This document shows, piece after piece, positions 17,436-26,640 of a stretch of 64,000 nt of DNA. The translations under genes and the position numbers were made by a program. Positions within the stretch are counted from its first letter, which is position 1, and each line of letters begins with the position of its first letter. The stretch is taken from the NCBI RefSeq assembly GCF_024730565.1, contig NZ_CP077725.1, forward strand, positions 2,046,001 through 2,110,000, in the 5' to 3' direction. The DNA comes from Clostridium sp. CM027. Its GTDB lineage: Bacteria > Bacillota > Clostridia > Clostridiales > Clostridiaceae. Below the pieces are notes generated by a model, which saw only the letters and a program-made list of their open reading frames with translations, did no database searches and was not told where the DNA came from.

Positions 17436-18005
17436 TTAATTATTACATTTGTTACTTATGCTTTCTTCCCACCAACCAAAAGCTATCCTACCTTCTGTTA
17501 AAACTTCTGGTGTTTCTGGATTTGATAGAAATATTAAGAAATTACCACCTTCGCCAATAATTATTTTACCATTTTCACTTTCCACCAATGTTGTTTCAGG
17601 CTGGGCACGTCTTACAAAAGCTTTGATTCCACCAGTTGGCTCACCTATAACATTAGATGCGTATTCTAATTTCACCTTTGCTCTAGGTTGTGGTTTGACA
17701 CTTAAATTTGTAGGCGTTACAAGTGCATACTTAACATCTGACTCAGGAGGAGTTGCGTTAAACCAAAACTGTGCACGGAAAGCTGACTCTGCAACATCAG
17801 TTACAGTCCAAACATTCACATGTAAAATAACACCTGAATTAATTGGATTGTATAATCTTGCCCAGGCACTTGTACCTTTCCCAAATACTAAATCATCAGC
17901 ATACCCAATAAAATATTGTCCACGCATAGATTCGTACAGCTCTATAGGAATATCAACAGTTTTCGAAAGTGTTTCGTATCTATCTTTACAATTTTTTTGA
18001 TTCAT
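17436..18005 (-). CDS. DUF6143-like protein
   Basis: A 189-residue soluble protein without signal peptide or membrane helix. It is predicted to be beta-rich, with motifs such as GKGTSAWARLYNPINSGV and a C-terminal RIAFGWWEE. These resemble the DUF6143 family of Firmicutes, whose function is unknown. A GAGGTGG site precedes the ATG at 18005. The gene is single. A long open frame on the opposite strand is a shadow. Confidence 0.65.
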   Translation of the reverse strand: MNQKNCKDRYETLSKTVDIPIELYESMRGQYFIGYADDLVFGKGTSAWARLYNPINSGVILHVNVWTVTDVAESAFRAQFWFNATPPESDVKYALVTPTNLSVKPQPRAKVKLEYASNVIGEPTGGIKAFVRRAQPETTLVESENGKIIIGEGGNFLIFLSNPETPEVLTEGRIAFGWWEESISNKCNN

Positions 18006-18226
18006 TAAATTACCACCTCACTACATTATATTTGCAATATTAAAATATCGTGACATGATAAATTTTCATAAAAAAATACTAGTAAGAGTCACTCTTACTA
18101 CTTTTTGAATGTTTGTTTTAATAATCTAAAACATCAATGCATTGGCATTTCTGCTGGTATTTCTTAAGATGAAAATGATGCCTATACCTTTACAAGTAAT
18201 ATCCCAAACATAATTATGCATAAAGA

Positions 18227-18272
18227 TACCCTATAGGGCAGACTTTTTTTACTTGTCTACTCTATAGGGTAT
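18227..18272 (-). terminator. Terminator of the MarR/ABC operon
   Basis: An imperfect 17-bp stem (ATACCCTATAG..GCAGAC pairing with GTCTaCTCTATAGGGTAT), 30 bases after the stop of the second ABC gene. Confidence 0.7.
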
Positions 18273-18303
18273 TTAAAAATTTCATTTATCATTATTCTTT
18301 TAT

Positions 18304-20325
18304 TTATACTACTTCATTATCTAAGTTTGCTCCACTAAATTGACTATTATAAAGATCTGCATAGAATCCATTCTTAGCAAGAAGTTCATTATGACTCCCC
18401 ATCTCAATAATACTTCCTTTATTCATAACTAATATTAACTCTGCATCTTTAATTGTAGAAAGTCTATGTGCAATTACAAAACTTGTTCTATTTTGCATAA
18501 GTTCTGTCATAGCCTTTTGTATATAAACTTCTGTTCTTGAATCAACGCTACTTGTAGCTTCATCAAGTATCATAATAGTTGGATTTGCAAGTATTGCCCT
18601 AGCTATAGTAAGAAGTTGTTTTTGACCCTGTGATATATTTGAAGCTTCTTCATTTAGTATTGTATTATATCCATCAGGAAGAGTCTTTATAAAGTGATGC
18701 GCATGAGCTGCTCTTGCTGCCTCTATAGCTTCTTCATTAGTTGCTCCCTCTTTACCATACGCAATATTCTCCATTATAGTACCATTAAAGAGCCATGTAT
18801 CCTGAAGTACCATCCCAAACATATTACGTAGTTCTCCACGCTTTATGTCTCTGATATCCACTCCATCAACTGTAATTGAACCTGCATCTATCTCATAGAA
18901 CCTCATAAGCAAGTTAACAAGTGTAGTTTTACCAGCACCTGTTGGTCCAACAATTGCAATTGTATGACCTCTTTTTACATCGAGGTTCATATTCTTAATA
19001 AGAGGTTCTTCTGCTTTATAACTAAAGTCAACATTCTCAAACTTAACTTCTCCCTTAGGAAGCTCAACTACCTTGGTATCCTCAGTTTCTACAAGCTCTT
19101 CGACCTCATCTAATAATTCAAAAATACGTTCAGCTGAAGCTACTGTTGATTGAATTATGTTAGCAATATTTGCAGTTTGAACTATTGGCTGAGTAAACTG
19201 ACTAGAATATTGAATAAAGGCTTGAATATTACCAATACTAATTTTACCTTGCGTTGCTAAAAATCCACCAACAACACAAACTACTACATAACCTATATTA
19301 CTAACAAATCTCATCATAGGCATTATTATTCCCGATATGAACTGAGCTTTCCAACCCGAAACATATAATCTGTCATTAATATTTTTAAACTCCTCAATAG
19401 AATCCTTCTCATGTCCAAAAGATTTAACAATTTTGTGTCCAGTATACATCTCTTCAACATGACCATTAAGTGCTCCAATTTCCTTTTGCTGCGCTGCAAA
19501 ATATTTTTGGGATCGTTTTGCTACAAACGCTGTCACAACAATATATAGTGGCAAAGTTAATATAACAACCAGCGTCATTAATGGGCTTATTGTGAGCATC
19601 ATAATGATAATACCTACGATTGTAACAACAGACGTAATAAGCTGTGTAAGACTTTGTTGAAGCGTTGTTGATATATTATCAACATCATTTGTTACACGAC
19701 TTAATATCTCACCATGAGTTCTTGAATCAAAAAACTTAAGTGGTAACCGCGAAAGCTTATTTTCAACTTCTTTACGCAAATTATAAACAGTTTTCTGCGC
19801 AACTCCAGCCATTATATATTGTTGAAGAAATGCAAAAACTGTACTTACTATATATAATGCAAATAATAAAAGAATAATATTTCGAATGTATATGAAATCT
19901 ATCTTTCCACCATTTACATCCATTATTTTAGAAATTCCAGTTTTAATTTTGGCAAGGCCCTCAATTACTTCAGGCCTCTTTGCAACTGCTGGATCAGACT
20001 TTATTAAAGCTGCTATTTTGCCCTGCTGAGCATGCAACTGAAGTAACCCAACTTTACTCATTATGCCTTCAAATAATTTATCTAAAGCTCTTGCTGAAAC
20101 CTTAGGTCCTACTATTGTAAAAACAGTACTTACTATCGCAAATATAAATACCAGAATAAAATTAGTTCTTTGAGGCTTTAAATAACTTAAAAGCCTTTTT
20201 AATGTACCTTTGAAGTCCTTTGCTTTCACTACAGGACCTGCGAAGGATCCCATTGGTCCACCTGAGCGCCCCATGCCTTTTCCCGCTCCTTCACCTGATT
20301 TATTGTTCTTGTTATTTTCACTCAT
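18304..20325 (-). CDS. Multidrug ABC half-transporter, second subunit
   Basis: A 673-residue fusion of a six-helix exporter domain and an ATPase, longer than usual. It begins with a Gly/Asn-rich cytoplasmic segment (1-35) and carries an extra loop of about 60 residues between the first two helices, as in YheH/LmrD-type subunits. Walker A GPTGAGKTT is near 459-467, signature is ISQGQKQ, and Walker B is MILDEATSSVD. It overlaps the first subunit gene by four bases (ATGA), so the two make a heterodimeric drug or lipid exporter. Confidence 0.93.
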   Translation of the reverse strand: MSENNKNNKSGEGAGKGMGRSGGPMGSFAGPVVKAKDFKGTLKRLLSYLKPQRTNFILVFIFAIVSTVFTIVGPKVSARALDKLFEGIMSKVGLLQLHAQQGKIAALIKSDPAVAKRPEVIEGLAKIKTGISKIMDVNGGKIDFIYIRNIILLLFALYIVSTVFAFLQQYIMAGVAQKTVYNLRKEVENKLSRLPLKFFDSRTHGEILSRVTNDVDNISTTLQQSLTQLITSVVTIVGIIIMMLTISPLMTLVVILTLPLYIVVTAFVAKRSQKYFAAQQKEIGALNGHVEEMYTGHKIVKSFGHEKDSIEEFKNINDRLYVSGWKAQFISGIIMPMMRFVSNIGYVVVCVVGGFLATQGKISIGNIQAFIQYSSQFTQPIVQTANIANIIQSTVASAERIFELLDEVEELVETEDTKVVELPKGEVKFENVDFSYKAEEPLIKNMNLDVKRGHTIAIVGPTGAGKTTLVNLLMRFYEIDAGSITVDGVDIRDIKRGELRNMFGMVLQDTWLFNGTIMENIAYGKEGATNEEAIEAARAAHAHHFIKTLPDGYNTILNEEASNISQGQKQLLTIARAILANPTIMILDEATSSVDSRTEVYIQKAMTELMQNRTSFVIAHRLSTIKDAELILVMNKGSIIEMGSHNELLAKNGFYADLYNSQFSGANLDNEVV

Positions 20326-22097
20326 GATAATTCCTCCTCTGAAAGCTGTGAAGATACAATTTCATGATATATCTTACAACTAGTTAAAAGTTCCTTGTGA
20401 GTTCCTATGCCTGCAATTTTGCCCTCATCTAAAACTATAATTCTATCTGCGTCCATAACTGTTGCAACCCTTTGGGCAATGATTATTACCGTTGATTTTG
20501 CTGTTTCTTTTTTAAGTGCTTCACGTAGTTTTGCATCAGTTTTAAAATCAAGTGCTGAAAAACTATCATCAAAAATATATATTTCAGGTTTTCTAACTAA
20601 GGCACGTGCAATAGATAGACGCTGTTTTTGTCCACCAGAAACATTTGTTCCTCCTTGGGCAATAAGATGGTCATATCCTTCTTTCATTCCATTAATAAAA
20701 TCTGTAGCTTGTGCTACCGTAGCTGCATGCTGAATTTCTTCAATAGTAGCATTATCCTTACCATATTTAATATTCTCGGCAATAGTTCCAGAAAAGAGTA
20801 CAGTATTTTGAGGAACGAAACCAATCTTAGACCTTAGAGCTTCCTGACTCATTTCGCGAACATCTACTCCATCAACCAATACTAAGCCACTAACTGCATC
20901 ATAAAAACGCGGTATTAAGTTTATAAGAGTTGATTTACCAGAACCTGTACCACCAATAATAGCTGTTGTCTCACCAGGTCTTGTACTAAATGTTATGTGG
21001 CTAATGGCTGGTTGATCTGCACCTGGGTAGCCGAATGTTACATCCTTAAACTCAACATATCCACTTTGTTTATCAGCCAATTTAATAACCTTTGGATCAA
21101 TGATTTCCGGTTCCATTTCTAATACTTCATTTATTCTTATTGCAGAAGCTTGCGCCCTTGGTATCATTATAAATACCATAGCAAGCATTAAGAATCCGAA
21201 TAAAATTTGCATTCCGTATTGTATAAATGCTATTAATGAACCAACTTCCATACTTGAAGCATCTATTCTTTTAGCGCCGAACCAAATAATAGCAACTGTT
21301 GTGACATTCATAATTAACATCATTACTGGCAATAAAAATGCCATGATTTTATTCACTTTTACAGCATTATTCATAAGATCAGTATTTGCATCATCAAATC
21401 TAGCCTTTTCAGTATCTATACGATTAAATGCACGTACAACCCTAATACCAGTAAGTCCTTCACGTAATACAAGATTCAATTTATCTATCTTCACTTGCAT
21501 TAATTTAAATAATGGCATAGCGAATTTAAGGGTTATTCCAATAATAATTCCAAGTAACGGAATTACAACTGCAAAAATCCAGGTTAAATGTGCGTCCTCT
21601 CTTAAAGCCATAACAATACCACCTATAGCAGTTAAAGGTGCAAAAAGCATAATAGAAAAAATCATTACAGTTGCTGTTTGAACCTGAGTAACATCATTTG
21701 TAGTCCTTGTTATAAGGGTTGCAGTACCGACCTTATCAAACTCATGCAGCGAAAACCCTTCAACTTTAGCAAACAATTTATTACGAATAATCCTGCCAAA
21801 CCCTACAGCAGTTCTTGACGATAGGAATGCAGCTACAACTGAGCATATAGCTCCACCTGCTGAGAATAATAGCATAAGTCCGCCTATTCTAATAATATAA
21901 TCTATTCCTTTATAAGTTCCACTGAATCCTAAAAATGAAATAGTTTGAACTACATCCTTTTGTACTATACCTTTATCAACTATATTAGCCATTAAGGTTG
22001 GCAAATATAGGTTCGCAAGTACTTGAGTAAAAATCAATATAACTATTAGCACTATTTGCAATGTGTATTCTTTTAAAAATCTAAATAATTTAATCAA
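20322..22097 (-). CDS. Multidrug ABC half-transporter, first subunit
   Basis: An exporter subunit of about 591 residues with six helices then an ATPase: Walker A GGTGSGKST near 380, signature VSGGQKQRLSIARAL. In place of the catalytic Glu after Walker B it has Asp (IFDDSFSALD), the degenerate site typical of one partner in heterodimeric exporters. The start is best taken as the TTG at 22097 (giving MIKLFRFLKEY), nine bases after GGAG. An earlier in-frame ATG at 22112 contains that site. It follows the MarR gene. Confidence 0.92.
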   Translation of the reverse strand: MIKLFRFLKEYTLQIVLIVILIFTQVLANLYLPTLMANIVDKGIVQKDVVQTISFLGFSGTYKGIDYIIRIGGLMLLFSAGGAICSVVAAFLSSRTAVGFGRIIRNKLFAKVEGFSLHEFDKVGTATLITRTTNDVTQVQTATVMIFSIMLFAPLTAIGGIVMALREDAHLTWIFAVVIPLLGIIIGITLKFAMPLFKLMQVKIDKLNLVLREGLTGIRVVRAFNRIDTEKARFDDANTDLMNNAVKVNKIMAFLLPVMMLIMNVTTVAIIWFGAKRIDASSMEVGSLIAFIQYGMQILFGFLMLAMVFIMIPRAQASAIRINEVLEMEPEIIDPKVIKLADKQSGYVEFKDVTFGYPGADQPAISHITFSTRPGETTAIIGGTGSGKSTLINLIPRFYDAVSGLVLVDGVDVREMSQEALRSKIGFVPQNTVLFSGTIAENIKYGKDNATIEEIQHAATVAQATDFINGMKEGYDHLIAQGGTNVSGGQKQRLSIARALVRKPEIYIFDDSFSALDFKTDAKLREALKKETAKSTVIIIAQRVATVMDADRIIVLDEGKIAGIGTHKELLTSCKIYHEIVSSQLSEEELS

Positions 22098-22133
22098 AAG
22101 TATCATCTCCATTCATTTGTTATTGCATTATTT

Positions 22134-22568
22134 TTATTGGTCATTTAAAAGCTTCTTAAGTGTATCTAAGCCTTCAAATATTTTATGAAGTTCTTCTGTA
22201 CTTCCCTTACTCATTATATCTGCAATGTTTTTTTCAAATTGGTTATGAAAGTTTTTATGCATCTCTTTAAAGTTTGGTGACATACTTACGTAGACTACCC
22301 TCTTATCCACATCGCTTCTTTCTCTTACTACCATTTCCTGCTTTTCAAGCCTATCAATAATTCCAGAGACTGTACTATTTGATAAACAAAGCTCATTGCT
22401 AAGTTCTGTTATCTTAAGTTTCTTTTTTTTACTTAAAAGTCCCAAAACCATACCTTGAGGCGCAGAAATACCTGTATCACAAAGAACTTTACTCATATTA
22501 TGTTTAAATAGCTGCATAACCTCTTGAAAAAGTCTTGCAACTTCTACGCTTTCATTTATTTTTTTCAC
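22134..22568 (-). CDS. MarR-family transcriptional regulator
   Basis: A 144-residue winged-helix protein: LKITELSNELCLSNSTVSGIIDRLEK is the DNA-reading helix pair and VDKRVVYV the wing. It is first in an operon with the two drug-exporter genes and very likely represses it. A sigma-A promoter with an overlapping inverted repeat lies just upstream (22606-22665), consistent with autorepression relieved by a ligand. Confidence 0.94.
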   Translation of the reverse strand: MKKINESVEVARLFQEVMQLFKHNMSKVLCDTGISAPQGMVLGLLSKKKKLKITELSNELCLSNSTVSGIIDRLEKQEMVVRERSDVDKRVVYVSMSPNFKEMHKNFHNQFEKNIADIMSKGSTEELHKIFEGLDTLKKLLNDQ

Positions 22569-22605
22569 TTAATTACCCCCTTAAATGTATTTCGTGTACT
22601 AATAT

Positions 22606-22665
22606 TTCGTATCCGTATATTTAGCTTACGAATTATATTATAATCCCATATATATTTTATGTCAA
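22606..22665 (-). promoter_or_regulatory. Sigma-A promoter and likely MarR operator
   Basis: On the minus strand a consensus -35 TTGACA (22665-22660) is followed after exactly 17 bases by a consensus -10 TATAAT (22642-22637). An inverted repeat TTCGTA..TACGAA (22606-22632) covers the expected start of transcription, where a repressor would block it. Confidence 0.8.
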
Positions 22666-22763
22666 TACATTTTCACATACCCTTAAATTGGACTTTAGGA
22701 TATTTTACCTTTGCCAAGCCCTAGAGTTTAAGTTATAATTTTATAAATAATGGAGGTGTGTTT

Positions 22764-23030
22764 ATGAATGTTGATTTTTCTAATATTAATCTGAATACCA
22801 TTATTATGGTTGCATTAGCTATATTACTTGCTTATCTTGGTATTGCAGTATTTAAAATAATTGGAAGGATATTAAGCATTACACTCGGTGTCTTCCTTTT
22901 AATATATGTCCTTAAACAAATAGGTATTGCAATACCTGTATTAACTGATTTTCTTAGCTATCTTTTACAGGTGATAAATCCAATTATCGATAATATAAGA
23001 CATTTAGTTACTTCTGTAAATTTTAAATAG
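22764..23030 (+). CDS. Small membrane protein of unknown function
   Basis: An 88-residue protein with two hydrophobic stretches (about 10-58) and a third amphipathic segment near the C-terminus. It was not recognised. A GGAGG lies seven bases before the ATG at 22764; an in-frame GTG at 22758 is part of the site. It is transcribed away from the MarR operon. Its natural terminator may be the hairpin at 23121-23152, now split from its surroundings by an insertion sequence. Confidence 0.75.
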   Translation: MNVDFSNINLNTIIMVALAILLAYLGIAVFKIIGRILSITLGVFLLIYVLKQIGIAIPVLTDFLSYLLQVINPIIDNIRHLVTSVNFK

Positions 23031-23120
23031 GCATATAATTCAGTTAGGTTTTTTATGTTTCATAGTGAAATAAAAAAAGCGAAGAACAGATTATCCAAAT
23101 TTCTTTTGATAAAATAACAA

Positions 23121-23152
23121 TAAAAAAACATGCTAATTAGCATGTTTTTTTT
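23121..23152. repeat. Left target-site duplication of the insertion sequence (a terminator hairpin)
   Basis: Thirty-two bases made of T, seven A, the palindrome CATGCTAATTAGCATG and eight T. The identical 32 bases occur at 24766-24797 on the other side of the insertion sequence. The unit is itself a complete terminator-like hairpin. Confidence 0.9.
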
Positions 23153-24765
23153 CAGACCGTTGACAAACATAAAATGTAAAACACTCTAATTTAAAATTGG
23201 AGTGTTTTTTTTCATATTCAAAAAGGATTTTAGGACATCAATGTCGAATATATATAGTATACAAACTTTATAATTCGGAGGGCATTATTATGATTAATGA
23301 AAAGAACTTCACACAACAAAAACTAGAAATGGTGTATTTAGAAGATTTAGTTCCTAAAGACCATATTCTGAGAAATATAGATAAATACATGGATTTCTCT
23401 TTTATAAGAGAACTGACTAAAAAATATTACTGCTTAGATAATGGAAGACCTGGCGTAGATCCTATTATACTTTTTAAAATGCTGTTTATTGGGTACTTAT
23501 TTGGAATAAAATCTGAACGACAACTTGTAAAGGACATTGAAGTAAATGTGGCTTATAGATGGTTTCTAGGACTAAGTCTTACTGATCCTATTCCAGATCA
23601 TTCAACAATTAGCCAAAATAGACGTAGACGGTTTAAAGGTACAGATGTGTTTCAAAAAATATTTGACGAAGTAGTATTTAAGGCTATAAATCTTAAGATG
23701 GTAACCGGTAAAATACTTTACACAGATTCTACACACCTAAAAGCAAATGCTAATAAGCGAAAGCTTGTGAAAATTGAAGTTGAAAAAACGCCGAAAGAAT
23801 ATGTAGCTGAACTTAATAAAGCAGTGGAAGAAGATAGAATAAACCATGGTAAAAAACCTTTAAAGGAAAAAGAACCTGTTACCAAAATAAAAGAAACTAA
23901 AGTTAGCACAACCGACCCCGACAGTGGATATATGATGAGAGATGGCAAGCCGGAAGGCTTCTCATATTTAGATCACAGAACTGTCGATAGCAGACATAAT
24001 ATAATTACTGATGTGTATGTTACTCCTGGAAACATAAATGATGTTGATCCTTATATCGATAGATTAGATGTGCAAATAAAAAAGTTTAATTTTAATACAA
24101 AATATGTTGGTGCAGATGCTGGTTATGCTACAAATCTTATATGTAAAGAACTATATGAGAGGGAATTAAAATCTGTAATGGGATACCGTAGGTCTCCACA
24201 TACAAAAGGAATGTACACAAAAAATAAATTCCAATATGTTAAAGAACAGGACATTTACGTATGCCCTGACTTAAGGGCTTTACATTATAAAACGACAACA
24301 AGAGAAGGATATAAAGAATATGTTGGTAATGCAAAATATTGCGAGATATGTCCAAATAGAGCTCAATGCTTTTCTGCAAAAAGCAAGTTTAAAACTATTA
24401 GAAGACATGTTTGGGAAACGTATAAAGAAGATGTTGTAAAGTTCACCAGAACAGATAAAGGCAGAAATATATATAGAAGAAGAAAAGAAACTATAGAGCG
24501 AAGCTTCGCAGATTCAAAACAACTGCATGGGCTTCGCTATTGCCATATGCGTGGATTAGAAAATGTGCAAGAGCAGTGTCTGCTTACAGCAGCAGTGCAG
24601 AATATGAAAAAGATAGCTAGCCTGCTATCTTTACTGTTTTTTGATTTTCTAACTAAGAAGATAGTTGTTATTTTAAATTTATCCATAACTCAAAGCGCTA
24701 TCGCATAATTGCATGTAAAAAGCCCAGTATAATAAAAAAATTATACTGGGTTTGTAAACAACCTG
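23153..24765 (+). mobile_element. IS1182-family insertion sequence, 1613 bp, complete
   Basis: Imperfect 16-base terminal inverted repeats (CAGACCGTTGACAAAC on the left, CAGGTTGTTTACAAAC read from the right, 12 of 16 matching) bound one transposase gene. Exact 32-base direct repeats flank the element. Internal hairpins near 23180-23212 and 24719-24753 act as terminators that insulate it from outside transcription. The intact gene and identical flanking repeats suggest a recent insertion. Confidence 0.9.
23290..24708 (+). CDS. IS1182-family transposase
   Basis: A DDE transposase of 472 residues. The start MINEKNFTQQKLEMVYLEDLVPKDH, the segment DHSTISQNRRRRF and the late ERSFADSKQLHGLRYCHMRG are typical of IS1182. 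The catalytic Asp residues are near LYTDSTH and VGADAGY and the Glu in TIERSF. The ATG at 23290 with CGGAGGG is a better start than the earlier in-frame ATG at 23197. The gene appears intact. Confidence 0.93.
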   Translation: MINEKNFTQQKLEMVYLEDLVPKDHILRNIDKYMDFSFIRELTKKYYCLDNGRPGVDPIILFKMLFIGYLFGIKSERQLVKDIEVNVAYRWFLGLSLTDPIPDHSTISQNRRRRFKGTDVFQKIFDEVVFKAINLKMVTGKILYTDSTHLKANANKRKLVKIEVEKTPKEYVAELNKAVEEDRINHGKKPLKEKEPVTKIKETKVSTTDPDSGYMMRDGKPEGFSYLDHRTVDSRHNIITDVYVTPGNINDVDPYIDRLDVQIKKFNFNTKYVGADAGYATNLICKELYERELKSVMGYRRSPHTKGMYTKNKFQYVKEQDIYVCPDLRALHYKTTTREGYKEYVGNAKYCEICPNRAQCFSAKSKFKTIRRHVWETYKEDVVKFTRTDKGRNIYRRRKETIERSFADSKQLHGLRYCHMRGLENVQEQCLLTAAVQNMKKIASLLSLLFFDFLTKKIVVILNLSITQSAIA

Positions 24766-24797
24766 TAAAAAAACATGCTAATTAGCATGTTTTTTTT
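24766..24797. repeat. Right target-site duplication of the insertion sequence
   Basis: Exact copy of the 32 bases at 23121-23152, lying immediately outside the right terminal repeat of the insertion sequence. Confidence 0.9.
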
Positions 24798-24845
24798 ATC
24801 GCTACTAGGGAATGATAATATTATAGAAATTAATTTTATTAGGAG

Positions 24846-25226
24846 ATGACAACATTGGATGCTAGTCAATTTTTAAATTATAAAAACTGGGTTGTAGTTG
24901 GGGATGTATTAAACCCTTCCAAATATGCTTATAAAATATTGAATTCCTTAAAAAAACATGGATTTAACGTAGTGGGGGTAAATCCATCTATTGAAAATGA
25001 GGGGATTTATACCACCCTAAGTGATATACCCTACAAGGTAGAAGTTTTAGATTTATGCATTAATCCATATAAAGGTATTAAAATTCTTCATGAAGCCCAT
25101 GATTTAAAAATAGATAAAGTCCTTATTCAACCAGGAGCTGAAAGCCCTGAAATAATTAATTTTTGTAAATCAAGTGGAATGCAAGTAATAGATGGATGTG
25201 CCTTAGTAGAATTATCAAAAATATAA
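24846..25226 (+). CDS. CoA-binding domain protein (YccU-like)
   Basis: A small Rossmann-fold protein of about 123-126 residues of the CoA_binding_2 family: NWVVVGDVLNPSKYAYKI holds the nucleotide-binding loop, then VVGVNPS and VLIQPGAESPEI. The cellular role of the family is not well defined. AGGAG lies only one base before the ATG at 24846 but nine before an in-frame TTG at 24855, so the latter may be the real start. It stands just downstream of the insertion sequence. Confidence 0.82.
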   Translation: MTTLDASQFLNYKNWVVVGDVLNPSKYAYKILNSLKKHGFNVVGVNPSIENEGIYTTLSDIPYKVEVLDLCINPYKGIKILHEAHDLKIDKVLIQPGAESPEIINFCKSSGMQVIDGCALVELSKI

Positions 25227-25461
25227 ACCAAATAAAATCTTTCCTCCCCATATACCGTTTTGTAAACTCAACATAAATAAGTTTTGCACATTTTTAGAAA
25301 TATTGCAGAAATTTGCAGAATAATTATTACCAATGATAACACAATATTACAAAATAATGTATTGCTTTGTGGTATAATTAAAATATTGCGGATAGGCATT
25401 TTACCTTTATATGTAAATTATCTAACCGGCATTGTTTTATACTATAGCGGGAGGGGAATAT

Positions 25462-25809
25462 ATGGAATTAAACACATTAGAAAGCGAGATGCTAATTGAC
25501 ATTTACGATGCTGATATGTTGCCAGGAATGTCATTCGAAATTGAAAATTACAATTTAACAGAGGAAGATCCAAAAGAGAAGAATCAAGAATTTGCTTCCT
25601 ATTTGGGAAAATTAAAAAGGTTAGGTTTTGTAAAATATGAAGAGAAAGAAGCCTTTGTAAAATGTGGAAGTCGTAGCCCTAAATATAATAATAATGTAGT
25701 TATGATTTGTGAAGATAAAATACACATTGATTCCAAAGGAATAAAATTAGTAGAGTTGTATAATTACAGTAATTCCGAAATTCAAAGAAAACTGTATAGA
25801 TGTGGCTAA
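25462..25809 (+). CDS. Hypothetical soluble protein
   Basis: A 115-residue acidic protein that was not recognised. It has a possible winged-helix-like layout (two amphipathic helices, then a KLKRLGFVKYEEKEAFVKCG segment) and two Cys residues near the end. GGGAGGGG precedes the ATG at 25462, and a TATAAT box about 90 bases upstream could be its promoter. A hairpin at 25902-25929 probably ends the transcript. No function is proposed. Confidence 0.65.
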   Translation: MELNTLESEMLIDIYDADMLPGMSFEIENYNLTEEDPKEKNQEFASYLGKLKRLGFVKYEEKEAFVKCGSRSPKYNNNVVMICEDKIHIDSKGIKLVELYNYSNSEIQRKLYRCG

Positions 25810-25901
25810 ATAATTAGCCCAAACAGTAAGAAATGAATTATTCGTTATGATATTATTTCAATTTGAATATTTTAAAAGATCATATAACCATGCAATTAAA
25901 C

Positions 25902-25929
25902 AATAGAATTCCAGTAATGGGGTTCTATT
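25902..25929 (+). terminator. Likely terminator
   Basis: An imperfect stem (AATAGAATTCC pairing with GGGGTTCTATT) followed by TTTTAATTT, about 90 bases after the preceding gene. Confidence 0.5.
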
Positions 25930-26038
25930 TTAATTTATATCATAAGACATATCATAATAACACTATCCTAAAGGTGTTAACATGGTATAATAAGGTATTG
26001 GTATAGTAAAAAATAATAAACGGAATGGAGTGATAAAA

Positions 26039-26425
26039 TTGGAATTCAATTTTAATAAAGACTTGAAATTTACTATGGAGCAGACTATTAACAGCAGTGA
26101 CACCGCGATTTCTTATGGATCTGGAAGTCTAGATGTTTATGCTACTCCAGCTATGACAGCGCTTATGGAGAATGCAGCAACAAATTGTGTTCAACGAAAT
26201 TTACCTGATGGGTTCACAACCGTCGGTATAGAGATTAGTGTTAAACACATAAAGGCAACACCTGTTGGCGTTAAGGTTAGAGCTGAAGCCTTATTATCAA
26301 AGGCAGAAGGCAAAAAATTGTTCTTTAAGGTGGAAGCCTATGATGACATGGGTAAAATAGGTGAAGGAATTCATATAAGGTACATAGTAAATTCTGAAGA
26401 ATTCATGAAAAAAACAGCACGTTAA
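26039..26425 (+). CDS. Hot-dog fold thioesterase
   Basis: A hot-dog fold protein of about 128 residues resembling the FlK-like thioesterases: ATPAMTALMENAATNC contains the family's helix with a conserved Glu, followed by TTVGIEISVKHIKATPVG. The fold hydrolyses acyl-CoA thioesters; the substrate cannot be told. GGAG lies eight bases before a TTG at 26039 and overlaps the in-frame GTG at 26030, so the TTG is preferred. Single gene. Confidence 0.82.
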   Translation: MEFNFNKDLKFTMEQTINSSDTAISYGSGSLDVYATPAMTALMENAATNCVQRNLPDGFTTVGIEISVKHIKATPVGVKVRAEALLSKAEGKKLFFKVEAYDDMGKIGEGIHIRYIVNSEEFMKKTAR

Positions 26426-26554
26426 ATCATAACCTGCGATTCTGTTCATCATCTTCGATGCTACAATATCACAATTAAGACTGTACCTAACAGGGCAGTC
26501 TTTTGTTATGTTAAAAATTAATACTATTTTTAGATACAATAGCAATATAAAAAA

Positions 26555-26574
26555 GCAGTAGAACTAACTACTGC
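26555..26574. terminator. Terminator of the RNase J gene
   Basis: A seven-base stem (GCAGTAG/CTACTGC) with A and T runs on both sides, between the convergent thioesterase and RNase J genes. Confidence 0.65.
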
Positions 26575-26640
26575 AATTTTTTAGTTTTACTATATGATTT
26601 TTGCTGGCCTTTTGTATATACCACCAGCTTAAAAAAACTG

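Noticed and set aside
17449-18000. Plus-strand frame of 183 residues
   Set aside because: It is the antisense shadow of the DUF6143-like gene, which has a proper start and ribosome-binding site.
21100-21681. Plus-strand frame of 193 residues
   Set aside because: It is antisense to the membrane domain of the ABC half-transporter and lacks a ribosome-binding site.
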